NCBI GenBank assembly: GCA_002317115.1
Contig: DCIP01000128.1
Coordinates: forward strand, 1-12,042
Direction of reading: 5' to 3'
Length of the DNA stretch: 12,042 nucleotides
Origin: Candidatus Scybalocola fimicaballi
Lineage (GTDB): Bacteria > Bacteroidota > Bacteroidia > Bacteroidales > Paludibacteraceae
Within the stretch, counting starts at the first letter, position 1; each line of letters begins with the position of its first letter. Positions 7,201 to 12,042 of this stretch are shown in pieces. The position numbers and the translations under genes are program-made. The notes under the pieces are model-generated. The model did not search any database and had not been told where the DNA came from. It was given only the letters and a program-made list of their open reading frames with translations.

Positions 7201-9086
7201 CCACGCTGATCACACATATAATCAGCCCAATTAAACGGATCATTATAATCTATACTTTCAAGCACAGAAGATCTATCAGTTGGAGTAGTAAAAGTCAACT
7301 CAGATTGAGGCACATATGAAGTCTGTGTTCCCTTTAACGAGTTCTTATCATAAACCCAATTTCCAGGTTGTTTGGAAACCATGGTAAATGTTATTTCCAT
7401 CAGATCCATTCCGTTATAAGACGGAATGTTAACAATACTATCTAATTTTATTTTTAGTATTCGTTGTTTTATATCCGTTGGATTATTTAAGAATCGCAAA
7501 TAATTAGCCGTATCAGCATCTCGCATAGCACGGTTAAGGTTATTCAAGAAGTTTGTTTCTTTTTTTGATTCCCAATCACTCCAACTACCAGCTCCACCGA
7601 TTTGAGTATCAGTCAATCCATCTGTATTTAAGAACACATATTCATTTGCAGGAACAGGGTCTGGATATAAGAATTTTCTGCCCCATCTATCAGAAGGGTC
7701 TTTGGGGAATTTAATACTTATATCCTCAAAATAATCAACATATTCAGAGAATGGTACATCAATCTCAAAATCCATAAATTTTTCAGTATTCTTATTCAAG
7801 GACACTGTTAAGGTGTAAGTAAATGTTTCCCCAGGTTTAACATTTGGGGTAGCTTTGTCCTTCATCACAATTTCAGGCATATTAGGCTCTCCGAACATCA
7901 ATAAAATGTCTGTTGTAAGATGCGGATCCTCGGTTCTACTTATGGCAACATTAAAAGATGATTTATCCTTAGTTAGAATTTTTTCAGTAACATCTTCACC
8001 AGAAATAGCCATTGCATGCAAATCATATCCTCTGTAATATTGATCTGCTTCTGCCTTTATATCTTTACCATCTTCAAACAAATACTCATATGTTACAGTT
8101 CCATTGAAAGAGTTTGCAAAAGTACTTGTTTGTCCATTCATTATAATAGTGGCATCTCCTTTATGTAAGTCAAACTCAACCAAATCTACTGTACCTGATT
8201 TATTACAAACAAATGCATCTGGTCTGATACTATTTGCACTTCCCAATGTGGCAATTGACATAGTAGTTCCTTGCGACAAATCAAAGCCAGTTTTTCCATT
8301 TTCCAAATTCAATTTCAAATTAAATAAAGTAGAATTTGACTCCACTCCAGTATAAATGATATCACTGGCTTTATCTGGACAATAGTAAAAAATTGAACGC
8401 TCAGGCAAACCCGTATATTCATAAATAACGGTAAACGTCCAACCAGAATAATTTCCCAATTGAACTCCTTTTGACGAATACGACTCATTTAATTCAGTTA
8501 CAACATCTGCAACATAAATTCTAAAAATAGCATCTTGTTTTGGTGTATTTCCTAAAATTTCGTTGACTTCATTAGTCACATCTTTATGACATACATAGAG
8601 ATATTTTTTATTTTTGTCAACAAGTTCTACATTTAATATAGGTTCTACGAGTGTGCCTTTTATTGTCTTTTTACCTAATAATACATTACCTTCAGTTATA
8701 GCAAAACTAACCTCATCTTTTCCACTAGTTTTATTTGTACGTCCTCCCCAAGACAGAAACGCTTTTTTTATTTTTAACTTTCCATTACAAGTAGCAGCTT
8801 CTGGTTTTGATATTCTAAATTCCTTATAATTCACATTCTTGGCATTAGGGAACAATTTAATACCATTAATATCCTTAATAGGTTTAATAACTCCCTTTGC
8901 AATCTCGACGTCTTTATCAGAAGGAAAAACAGTGTTAGAACCGTCTAACTCATGGTTAGTATTACCAACCATCATGAAGTCCAAATTACCGGATTCTGAC
9001 CATACTGGAGTATAATCACCAGGATTTTGTGCATAACTAAACGCACAAGTCAGAACCACCACCAATAACAACAATATCTTCTTCAT
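1..9086 (-). CDS. Giant secreted multi-Ig-domain surface protein (adhesin-like), 3' end beyond window
   Basis: An ATG at 9084-9086 opens a frame of 3,028 codons with no stop down to position 1, so the protein exceeds 3,000 residues and its C-terminus is missing. Order of parts: signal peptide (1-19); head region (about 20-400) with 'AFLSWGG' at 109-115 and 'GWTFTVIYEY' near 215-224, a pattern I know from large Bacteroidota and DUF11-containing surface proteins; a DUF11-like stretch starting 'VKPGETFTYTLTVS' (416-429); a Gly-rich hinge (625-645); then about 26 Ig-like modules of 75-115 residues from residue 692 on. Each module opens with a hydrophobic-x-Cys motif (YFCAG, LYCLG, RFCQT, DICEY, PICEG) and most have a second Cys near the end (GCES, TCVA, VCKS). 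Modules are joined by Pro-rich linkers such as 'KKPEI' and 'SKPTKPEL'. The likely role is adhesion or a cell-surface rod; the ligand is unknown. Type IX secretion is inferred, since the sorting domain would lie outside the window. No in-frame ATG precedes the chosen start before an upstream stop. GC content is visibly lower in the N-terminal half. Confidence 0.93.
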   Translation of the reverse strand, partial: MKKILLLLVVVLTCAFSYAQNPGDYTPVWSESGNLDFMMVGNTNHELDGSNTVFPSDKDVEIAKGVIKPIKDINGIKLFPNAKNVNYKEFRISKPEAATCNGKLKIKKAFLSWGGRTNKTSGKDEVSFAITEGNVLLGKKTIKGTLVEPILNVELVDKNKKYLYVCHKDVTNEVNEILGNTPKQDAIFRIYVADVVTELNESYSSKGVQLGNYSGWTFTVIYEYTGLPERSIFYYCPDKASDIIYTGVESNSTLFNLKLNLENGKTGFDLSQGTTMSIATLGSANSIRPDAFVCNKSGTVDLVEFDLHKGDATIIMNGQTSTFANSFNGTVTYEYLFEDGKDIKAEADQYYRGYDLHAMAISGEDVTEKILTKDKSSFNVAISRTEDPHLTTDILLMFGEPNMPEIVMKDKATPNVKPGETFTYTLTVSLNKNTEKFMDFEIDVPFSEYVDYFEDISIKFPKDPSDRWGRKFLYPDPVPANEYVFLNTDGLTDTQIGGAGSWSDWESKKETNFLNNLNRAMRDADTANYLRFLNNPTDIKQRILKIKLDSIVNIPSYNGMDLMEITFTMVSKQPGNWVYDKNSLKGTQTSYVPQSELTFTTPTDRSSVLESIDYNDPFNWADYMCDQRGDGTGRGNFGGSGGCGGEKSLYGKKTASPKGIFVKDPKHVEVSVEANAECPDVSIPDTILFSYCGGNGINISTGELNLLLKSKYKYKLDSLRKRDSLTWIDAKQDSIYMISRHYGVNRSEVEGLIDFSNVSASRATVDTLKSLAGCAGSSKLDVFGDSLENILHTPTDLSNVYLLFNEKSLETIYKPKDGTLEKVSLLEDKKYNFNKKGTYYLQFYSPWQAGKCSDTIPLVIEDFTPDKPTVYYAGNKITPDTTIYVCREADIENIKIEKSKRVYDIHRIIGGEISKSDSAINVNADKIFNWNLNKEVDTRNPGNYKISLWLKDLTCQGDTFNFTINVTGVAITQNPNVVIEDTIVCSVPDGSQTLKLSVLENYDKRNFVPVWYREHSIDSSRVILDSVVTSINVPLDSVDIFYYSVAFKSGQCISDLRDTSTVEVLPLPDTLASDTIYFCAGYEIKESDITNWLDIKRVDSRLDTIKYYKKITDADDEFVTLADLIATFSTDCSNSSSDFVENPFFVRVKNSCYSAPSRMLVRARCYYTDAPKFVGGVDSVLYCLGDEVAPDLNVFNADKDSALFAKGYRWQWIKSNVTTLPEFDNRTDWYSSIATSYGSSLDGKDQGRELWSVVRIDSNNCVSDADTFQVIVDQNITTFPYVGDTTKAIMKKDPLVLKTCRNVPFYETTANIPTKPTVADYTIEWFKKVDTVVGAKDSVFLTEILGKCDVAGMYQYKVRQSTKLGCKGQWLDVNLVVHPDVTDEPEFDRINLCFGDDDVRVVNKHTPSDVSNLTLVYYSSKDSLKASKLGSVFIKSDSIGEFIDKNSLYVATYSNISTLCEGPLVNVEAVVSDLPHLPLLDNDTVSLCLGTKTYDLVEATGAAVNVLDNNTKLSWSALTGVNVDEDGIATITSAKKNIRYFVKQKNELTGCVGKDTMVVVNIDKTFSFKRQKDTVRCYGESFDLLKSLNDSLRIKNDIIDAKVSFKVYKLTGETPSATPLSDAALSAIKSDAGRHEDQSKRFLVQYEDEIGGCSAKDTVTLLFRGLPSIMELSNIDTCFALPFNLPSLDDNYEYQWYRNDLETMITEKKVALEESEKLYLIAKNDKECADTASIEVTIHKNPIESLVKDTVFCQNTGEHVFDIKAQSSDENDESNLNTVLYDAAGNEVPRSINTDTVAVDGKRKVLDYVVVQENFTTHCTSKTEFHVEVRKAFSLRAEDTKSVCEPDSVDLAKHVKLYLSGNESSIGIVDLATLNVKFGRIDGNNVVDVNDEAASVVKHIAGRDTVNYTYIISDAENVCSASDTVAVTINFKPTSPKIADSQDTAFLCSNNVDLKLSAVDTNKDKTNTSVFWGEYKNGVEGYDLTVAASASNVIYTAFTKNLKSGCVSDYDTTFAVVAEPVKVDVIEDSVSKKCAGEKINVYDALVNSFHFDPSIKRSFIKYEMTQNGVAASKSELSSVSRTVQDTIVFEMTATDTLTGCTASNSVTVIYHNRPQNKIVAPTIACVGNAFEAKTIGEDRKSSYSWQNKDGFELSSIASVKINALAYDTTLLLITNIEGTGCSDTLEHKVTVYATPDRLDAQEPFRFCQTDDDVKIEIARKDEDVAAYKLEWTSAVDSVVVDPFVASAKKDTAYKLTVKQINITADTVCKSEPIVVDVEITKHISIALADTAICQPLDFDLAKYAQTKKTVSDDGFKPELKSVKIYDGGVTKPVADSTAITEPGLYELVYTDKYGCPIESSVKLAFISKPTKPELDTDSIFNLCQMNDTVVTPAVVAGNYEFVWKNVGADKTFAAESLAIDASKPVDNVVYKVVRRDTIYGCESDPQSLTYSVKAPFAFDDLADVDICEYETINLDSLARKHLRPLDNLVLDIHNDGMNGNISSINVEKVALEGVYVVDVKDTVSTCVASKSLTVKSHKKPAISVSGNRPICEGNDLLLTADGADYFYWNETTVPSTTYKVVSTSDDDITVSLLARSVVAENDKTCEMDTSFVVKVHTTPAVLPSQDLFRFCQTDDDVNIELTRDDDDAAAYKLEWTSAVDSVVADKFVASARKDTAYELSVRQLNINEDTVCKSDPIKVNIEFTKAISIALADTAICMPLEFDLAQYAQTKKTVSDEGFMPQLTSVKLYEGGVEKGIADSTKVSVAGNYKLVYTDRFNCPIAASTNLKFIKKPETPVLDVDPSFNLCVGVETTVHADVVAGDYKTSWTMVGNGAESFGDTLGLDVAKPIKDGYDVYRIDTVYGCESEKTHFDYNVIEPFRLAENRNLDICEYETIDLDSVSRAMYPDTDLKLELVPTMALDATMPFVASKASAEGVYLLNVVHQISNCEAQSEIKINNYKKPEITVVGNKPICKGDTLLLKVNGGDFYYWNNSNVSVDSAFVPGLADGETLVNLSVSKLVGASGKTCK
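1206..2477 (-). repeat. Super-repeat copy B: five Ig-like modules (424 codons)
   Basis: Residues 2204-2627. Opening Cys residues fall at 2207, 2293, 2383, 2467 and 2551. Each module type (a to e) pairs with the corresponding module of copy C. In the first module, 69 of 90 residues match copy C by my count. Matching Cys codons lie 1272 bp apart for the first three modules, then 1269 and 1266 bp. A 38-bp stretch (2377-2414) is identical at the DNA level to 1105-1142. Confidence 0.9.
2478..3839 (-). repeat. Super-repeat copy A: five Ig-like modules (454 codons), most diverged
   Basis: Residues 1750-2203 hold five modules whose opening Cys motifs run VFCQN, SVCEP, FLCSN, KKCAG, IACVG. They match in order the five module types of copy B (RFCQT, AICQP, NLCQM, DICEY, PICEG), including internal matches such as 'DLAK' after the second motif and Leu/Asp-rich segments after the fourth. 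Spacing to the matching Cys in copy B shrinks along the block: 1362, 1347, 1305, 1299, 1278 bp. This fits an older duplication that has since gained or lost loops. Confidence 0.7.
7150..7214 (-). other. Gly-rich, Cys-bracketed hinge with an RGD tripeptide
   Basis: Residues 625-645 of the giant protein are mostly glycine with small or polar residues, bracketed by Cys625 and Cys643. Arg-Gly-Asp falls at 628-630. The segment separates the head and DUF11-like region from the Ig-like array, so it probably acts as a flexible or disulfide-closed hinge. RGD can bind integrins when exposed on a loop, but the tripeptide also occurs by chance; a host-binding role is only a possibility. Confidence 0.6.
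9030..9086 (-). other. Signal peptide of the giant surface protein
   Basis: Residues 1-19 begin M-K-K, followed by a hydrophobic core (ILLLLVVVLTCAF), and end S-Y-A before Gln20. This is a standard Sec/SPI signal peptide, and 'YAQ' at the cleavage point is very common in Bacteroidota exported proteins. The mature protein would start at Gln20-Asn21-Pro22. A Cys at residue 14 lies in the hydrophobic core, but the preceding V-L-T does not fit a lipobox. Confidence 0.88.
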
Positions 9087-9170
9087 GTTTACCACGTTAA
9101 ATTCTGTTTCAAATAAATATTTATGTATAGAGTTTTAATGTACCTTTTTAAGGTTTCATTGTGTGTACTA

Positions 9171-9178
9171 CAAAATTA
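9171..9178 (-). promoter_or_regulatory. Candidate -7 element for the giant surface-protein gene
   Basis: Read on the minus strand this is TAATTTTG, an exact match to the Bacteroidota -7 consensus TAnnTTTG. It lies about 85 bp upstream of the ATG, giving a leader of roughly 75-80 nt. The -33 region is weak: TTG at 9194-9196 is about 15 bp upstream, closer than the usual 19-21 bp. A short hairpin (ACCTT/AAGGT, 9142-9154) lies in the predicted leader. Confidence 0.42.
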
Positions 9179-9200
9179 ACATTTTTTATGCAACAACCCC

Positions 9201-9212
9201 CATATTTATATG
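9201..9212. promoter_or_regulatory. Short inverted repeat between the divergent genes
   Basis: Arms CATAT and ATATG are separated by TT, with C-rich sequence on the left and GGG four bases beyond the right arm. It lies upstream of the candidate promoter of the giant gene. It might be an operator, but arms of five AT-rich bases are easily found by chance in a region this AT-rich. Confidence 0.2.
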
Positions 9213-9409
9213 CAAAAGGGTGAAAGATTTTTACATATAGGGTAAAATGACATTTTTTTTCGTTTTTTTACTGATTTTTACCGAATCCACCGACGTTTTT
9301 TTCATACTTAAATCAGTATTTGTATTCAAAAATTTAACAAAGGTTTCTTTGTTCTATCCTACTTTTTTATTTTTATCGCCACGCATTTTCCATTTCACAT
9401 TGAAATTCG

Positions 9410-9417
9410 TACTTTTG
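9410..9417 (+). promoter_or_regulatory. Candidate -7 element for argS
   Basis: TACTTTTG matches TAnnTTTG exactly and lies 29 bp before the argS ATG, predicting a leader of about 20-25 nt. I see no good -33 TTTG at the usual distance. A weak purine-rich AGAAGA (9431-9436) precedes the ATG by 10 bases; Bacteroidota often lack a functional Shine-Dalgarno sequence, so it may have no role. Confidence 0.5.
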
Positions 9418-9446
9418 CATAAAATTTCTTAGAAGATACTATTAAA

Positions 9447-11240
9447 ATGAATATAGAAGAAAAACTATCAGCAGTCATCAAGACTGCAGTGTCTGCTCTA
9501 TATGGAATTGAAGCAGACGACAAATCAGTGCAACTTTCTGCCACAAGAAAAGAGTTTGAGGGTGACCTTACTTTGGTTGTGTTCCCTTTCTTGAAAGCTT
9601 CTAAGAAAAAGCCAGAAGAGACAGCACAGGAGATCGGTGACTACCTTGTTGCCAACGCATCTGAAGTTGAAAAATTCAACGTCGTTAAAGGATTCCTTAA
9701 CATGGTGATCAAGAAGGGCCACTGGGTTAGCGCCCTTAACAATATCCTTGCCGACGACAATTTCGGAAAGAAGACTCCTACAGCTGAGTCTCCTCTTTAT
9801 ATGGTTGAGTACTCGTCACCTAACACGAACAAGCCTCTTCACCTTGGCCACGTCCGCAACAACCTTCTTGGTTCGTCTGTTTGCCGTATCCTTGACGCTT
9901 GCGGTTTGAGAGTAGTTAAGACTAATATCGTTAACGACCGTGGTATCCATATCTGCAAGTCTATGCTTGCATGGAAGCTTTTCGGTAACGGTGAGACTCC
10001 TGAAAATTCAGGAAAGAAGGGTGACCACTTGGTTGGCGACTACTACGTTAAGTTCGATAAGGAGTACCGTGCTCAGGTAAAGGAACTTATGGCACAAGGT
10101 CAGAGCGAGGAGGATGCAAAGAAGAACGCTCCTCTAATGGTCGAGGCACAGCAAATGCTTAAGAAATGGGAGGATGGCGACGCAGAGGTTCGCTCTCTTT
10201 GGGAGAAGATGAACAACTGGGTTTACGCCGGATTCGATGAGACTTACAAGCGTATGGGTGTAAGTTTTGATAAGATTTATTACGAGTCTCAAACTTACCT
10301 TGACGGAAAGGCTAAGGTTAACGAAGGTCTTGAGAAGGGTGCATTCTACCGTCGTGAGGATGGATCGGTTTGGGCTGACCTTACAAAGGATGGTTTGGAT
10401 GAGAAGCTTCTTCTTCGTGCCGACGGTACTTCTGTCTATATGACTCAGGATATCGGTACAGCTCAGCAGCGTTTCCGTGACTATGACATCTCTCGTATGA
10501 TCTACGTTGTAGGTAACGAGCAGAACTATCACTTCCAGGTGCTTTCTATCCTACTCGACCGTCTTGGATTCAAGTGGGGTAAGGATTTGGTTCACTTCTC
10601 TTACGGAATGGTTGAGCTACCAGAGGGTAAGATGAAGAGCCGTGAAGGTACCGTCGTCGACGCCGATGATTTGATGGACAAGATGGTAGAGGATGCAAAG
10701 CAGATGTCGCTTGAGCTTGGCAAGTTGCAGGATTGCACAGAGGCAGAGGTCGACGAGATTGCAAGAATCTGCGGTCTTGGAGCGTTGAAGTATTTCATCT
10801 TGAAGGTTGATCCACGCAAGAACATGATGTTCGATCCTAAGGAGTCTATTGACTTCAATGGTAATACAGGTCCATTCATCCAGTACACTCACGCACGTAT
10901 CTGCTCTGTATTGAGAAAGGCTGCCGACATGGGTATCACATTGCCAAGCAAGCTAAACGAGGATTTGCAGATCTCAGAGGTTGAGAGTGTATTGATTCAG
11001 GCTTTGGCTTCATATCCAGATGTTGTGGCTCAGGCAGGTAAGGAATTCAGTCCTGCTTTGATCGCAAACTACATCTACGACCTAGTAAAGCAGTTCAACT
11101 CATTCTACCACGATTTCTCAATTCTAAAGGAGGAAAACGAAGAGATTCGTGCATTCCGTCTACTTCTTTCAAAGTCGATTGCAAAGGTAGTAAAGAGCGG
11201 TATGGGATTGCTTGGAATCGAGGTTCCAGAGAGAATGTAA
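9447..11240 (+). CDS. argS: Arginyl-tRNA synthetase (class I), complete
   Basis: Cytoplasmic class I aminoacyl-tRNA synthetase that joins arginine to tRNA-Arg using ATP (EC 6.1.1.19). The 597 residues are a normal length for bacterial ArgS. The N-terminal additional domain (about 1-110) recognises the tRNA elbow. The catalytic Rossmann fold follows, with 'SPNTNKPLHLGHVRNN' carrying the HIGH motif as H-L-G-H at 132-135. The KMSKS loop appears as K-M-K-S-R at 395-399 ('EGKMKSREG'), a form seen in many ArgS proteins. The 'YTHARI' segment near 480 starts the DALR-type helical anticodon-binding domain, and the protein ends '...GIEVPERM', as in related Bacteroidota ArgS proteins. The ATG at 9447 gives the complete N-terminal domain. 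GC is clearly higher than in the neighbouring giant gene. It is divergent from that gene and convergent with mdh, with its own terminator, so it is probably monocistronic. Confidence 0.98.
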   Translation: MNIEEKLSAVIKTAVSALYGIEADDKSVQLSATRKEFEGDLTLVVFPFLKASKKKPEETAQEIGDYLVANASEVEKFNVVKGFLNMVIKKGHWVSALNNILADDNFGKKTPTAESPLYMVEYSSPNTNKPLHLGHVRNNLLGSSVCRILDACGLRVVKTNIVNDRGIHICKSMLAWKLFGNGETPENSGKKGDHLVGDYYVKFDKEYRAQVKELMAQGQSEEDAKKNAPLMVEAQQMLKKWEDGDAEVRSLWEKMNNWVYAGFDETYKRMGVSFDKIYYESQTYLDGKAKVNEGLEKGAFYRREDGSVWADLTKDGLDEKLLLRADGTSVYMTQDIGTAQQRFRDYDISRMIYVVGNEQNYHFQVLSILLDRLGFKWGKDLVHFSYGMVELPEGKMKSREGTVVDADDLMDKMVEDAKQMSLELGKLQDCTEAEVDEIARICGLGALKYFILKVDPRKNMMFDPKESIDFNGNTGPFIQYTHARICSVLRKAADMGITLPSKLNEDLQISEVESVLIQALASYPDVVAQAGKEFSPALIANYIYDLVKQFNSFYHDFSILKEENEEIRAFRLLLSKSIAKVVKSGMGLLGIEVPERM

Positions 11241-11263
11241 TATTCAATCAAATATTTATTTGT

Positions 11264-11298
11264 AGAGACGTTGCAATGCAGCGTCTCTTTTTATTTTA
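11264..11298 (+). terminator. Intrinsic terminator of argS
   Basis: An 11-bp stem (11264-11274 with 11278-11288, one T-G pair) closes an AAT loop and is followed by a T-rich tail (TTTTATTTTAT). It starts 24 bases after the argS stop codon and has the polarity expected for plus-strand transcription. Confidence 0.88.
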
Positions 11299-11382
11299 TA
11301 GCATTTAAGCACTGTAGATGGCAGATAAATAACCAGGCCTACTACGTAGTCAATTATTGTATTTCGTCTGCAATAAGGGCAC

Positions 11383-11416
11383 AAAAAAAAGCGAGCGTTG
11401 ATAACAACGCTCGCTT
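11383..11416 (-). terminator. Intrinsic terminator of mdh
   Basis: A perfect 12-bp stem (11389-11400 with 11405-11416) has an ATAA loop. A run of eight A on the plus strand (11383-11390) becomes the U-tract when read on the minus strand. It lies about 25 bases past the mdh stop codon. The stem is GC-rich (GCGAGCG/CGCTCGC) and would be strong. Confidence 0.9.
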
Positions 11417-11441
11417 ATGTTATGGAATGATTCCGTATCTA

Positions 11442-12042
11442 TTATAGATTTGGATTCATCTTGCTCCACTCTGATACTGGTGGGATGATACCTAGAGTTA
11501 CTAGCTCATCACGCATCTTCTGTAGGTGCTCGTAAGACTTAGCAAGATCAGCCATCTCCTCTGCTGTTCCTGTAGGAGCGCAGAAGCTAACACCGTTCTT
11601 GTCGATCTTAGTTGGCATAGCCATCATTACATTCTTGAAACCGCACTTGTCGCAGTTTACGTAGCAACCTGCAGGCCATGTGAACTCAGCACCACCCATA
11701 GCACCTTCGATCATCTTAACTGCCTGGTAAGCTGGGCTCTGGAATGAAGAGCGACCACGAAGCTTGATGATTGCAGAACCACCCTGGATAGTAGCCTGCT
11801 TGATCTCTGCCCAACGATCAGCTGGGATATTGTACTCAGAAAGTGGCTTACCAGCAACCTTTGCCTTTGAAGCAAATACTGCCATCTGCTCACCGTGACC
11901 ACCGTAAGTGTAGCACTCAGTTACCTGATCCTGCTGTACACCACACTGCATAGCAAGCTGCTGCTGAAGACGAGTTGAGTCAAGAGCTGCAAGAGAAGTC
12001 AACTGATTTGGCTTCAAACCTGAGTGGATAAGAGCTGTAAGA
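11442..12042 (-). CDS. mdh: Malate dehydrogenase, 5' part beyond window
   Basis: NAD-dependent malate/oxaloacetate interconversion in central carbon metabolism (succinate/fumarate branch in gut Bacteroidota). The visible 199 codons are the C-terminal part, about 60% of a normal protein of roughly 330 residues; the N-terminal NAD-binding GxxGxxG region lies beyond the right edge. Family marks: 'LDSTRL' with the Asp (11979-11981) and substrate-binding Arg (11970-11972) of the LDH/MDH fold, the catalytic His in 'YGGHGEQM' (11895-11897), 'IIKLRGRSSFQSPAY', and the end 'GIIPPVSEWSKMNPNL'. The frame continues upstream through 'LIHSGL' to the window edge, so the TTG codon at 12015-12017 is internal Leu, not the start. 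Oddity: three Cys in C-x3-C-x2-C spacing (11643-11666), with a further Cys downstream in 'SFCAP'. The stop is TAA at 11442-11444. Confidence 0.94.
   Translation of the reverse strand, partial: LTALIHSGLKPNQLTSLAALDSTRLQQQLAMQCGVQQDQVTECYTYGGHGEQMAVFASKAKVAGKPLSEYNIPADRWAEIKQATIQGGSAIIKLRGRSSFQSPAYQAVKMIEGAMGGAEFTWPAGCYVNCDKCGFKNVMMAMPTKIDKNGVSFCAPTGTAEEMADLAKSYEHLQKMRDELVTLGIIPPVSEWSKMNPNL

Larger units (their letters stand above)
9087..9446. other. Divergent intergenic region, AT-rich, with T-tracts
   Basis: These 360 bases between two divergent genes carry no convincing gene. They contain the two candidate -7 elements, a near-palindrome CATAT-TT-ATATG (9201-9212) that could bind a dimeric regulator, and T-runs at 9182-9187, 9253-9260, 9263-9269, 9275-9279, 9296-9302, 9363-9368 and 9370-9374. 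A 61-codon frame at 9247-9432 is low-complexity Phe/Leu/Thr-rich and is not supported as a gene. Confidence 0.7.

Noticed and set aside
9033..9053. Lipoprotein signal (Cys at residue 14 of the giant protein)
   Set aside because: The residues before the Cys are V-L-T, which does not fit the lipobox (Leu, Ala/Ser/Thr/Val, Gly/Ala/Ser, Cys), and the Cys sits inside the hydrophobic core with a normal SYA|Q cleavage site downstream.
9142..9154. ACCTT/AAGGT hairpin as a riboswitch or attenuator in the leader of the giant gene
   Set aside because: A 5-bp stem with a 3-base loop in AT-rich DNA is too short to support a regulatory RNA, and no further structure is visible around it.
9247..9432. Small plus-strand frame upstream of argS (61 codons, Phe/Leu-rich)
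   Set aside because: It is built from the T-tracts of the intergenic region, overlaps the argS promoter element, and shows no start signal or family resemblance. Its hydrophobic character comes from TTT codons.
10134..10892. Minus-strand open frames inside argS
   Set aside because: They are shadows of argS codons and their products have no family features, while the plus-strand frame has all the class I synthetase motifs.
12015..12017. Start codon of mdh at this TTG, which would give a 191-residue protein
   Set aside because: The frame continues upstream with sequence matching the family ('LIHSGLKP'), and a protein starting here would lack the NAD-binding domain. It is an internal Leu codon.

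Overview
The window reads as chromosomal DNA of a Bacteroidota member, most likely Bacteroidales. The evidence is a Bacteroidota-type 'SYA|Q' signal peptide on a giant Ig-repeat surface protein, ArgS and malate dehydrogenase sequences of the kind I know from Bacteroides/Prevotella relatives, TAnnTTTG-type -7 promoter elements and little use of Shine-Dalgarno sequences. The genus cannot be fixed from sequence alone.

Layout. Positions 1-9086 (minus strand) are one unbroken reading frame of 3,028 codons. I checked it codon by codon and found no stop; it runs off the left edge, so the C-terminus is not seen. It encodes an exported giant surface protein. In order it has a signal peptide, an adhesin-type head region, a DUF11-like segment, a Gly-rich hinge containing an RGD tripeptide, and about 26 Ig-like modules, most with a Cys near each end. 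The last 15 modules form three tandem copies of a five-module super-repeat; the two copies nearest the left edge are spaced by exactly 1,272 bp over much of their length. Positions 9087-9446 are an AT-rich divergent intergenic region with one candidate promoter per direction and a series of roughly helically spaced T-tracts. Positions 9447-11240 (plus) are a complete argS. Positions 11241-11441 are a convergent intergenic region with one intrinsic terminator for each flanking gene. Positions 11442-12042 (minus) are the 3' two thirds or so of a malate dehydrogenase gene.

How they fit together. argS (protein synthesis) and mdh (central carbon metabolism) are housekeeping genes in convergent orientation and show no functional tie to the giant gene. 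The giant gene is divergent from argS and probably transcribed alone, at least at its 5' end. It is the accessory and most unusual part of the window: a rod-like, disulfide-rich adhesin or surface-layer protein that appears to have lengthened by repeated duplication of a five-domain block. Secretion by the type IX system is expected for this kind of protein, but the sorting domain that would prove it lies outside the window.
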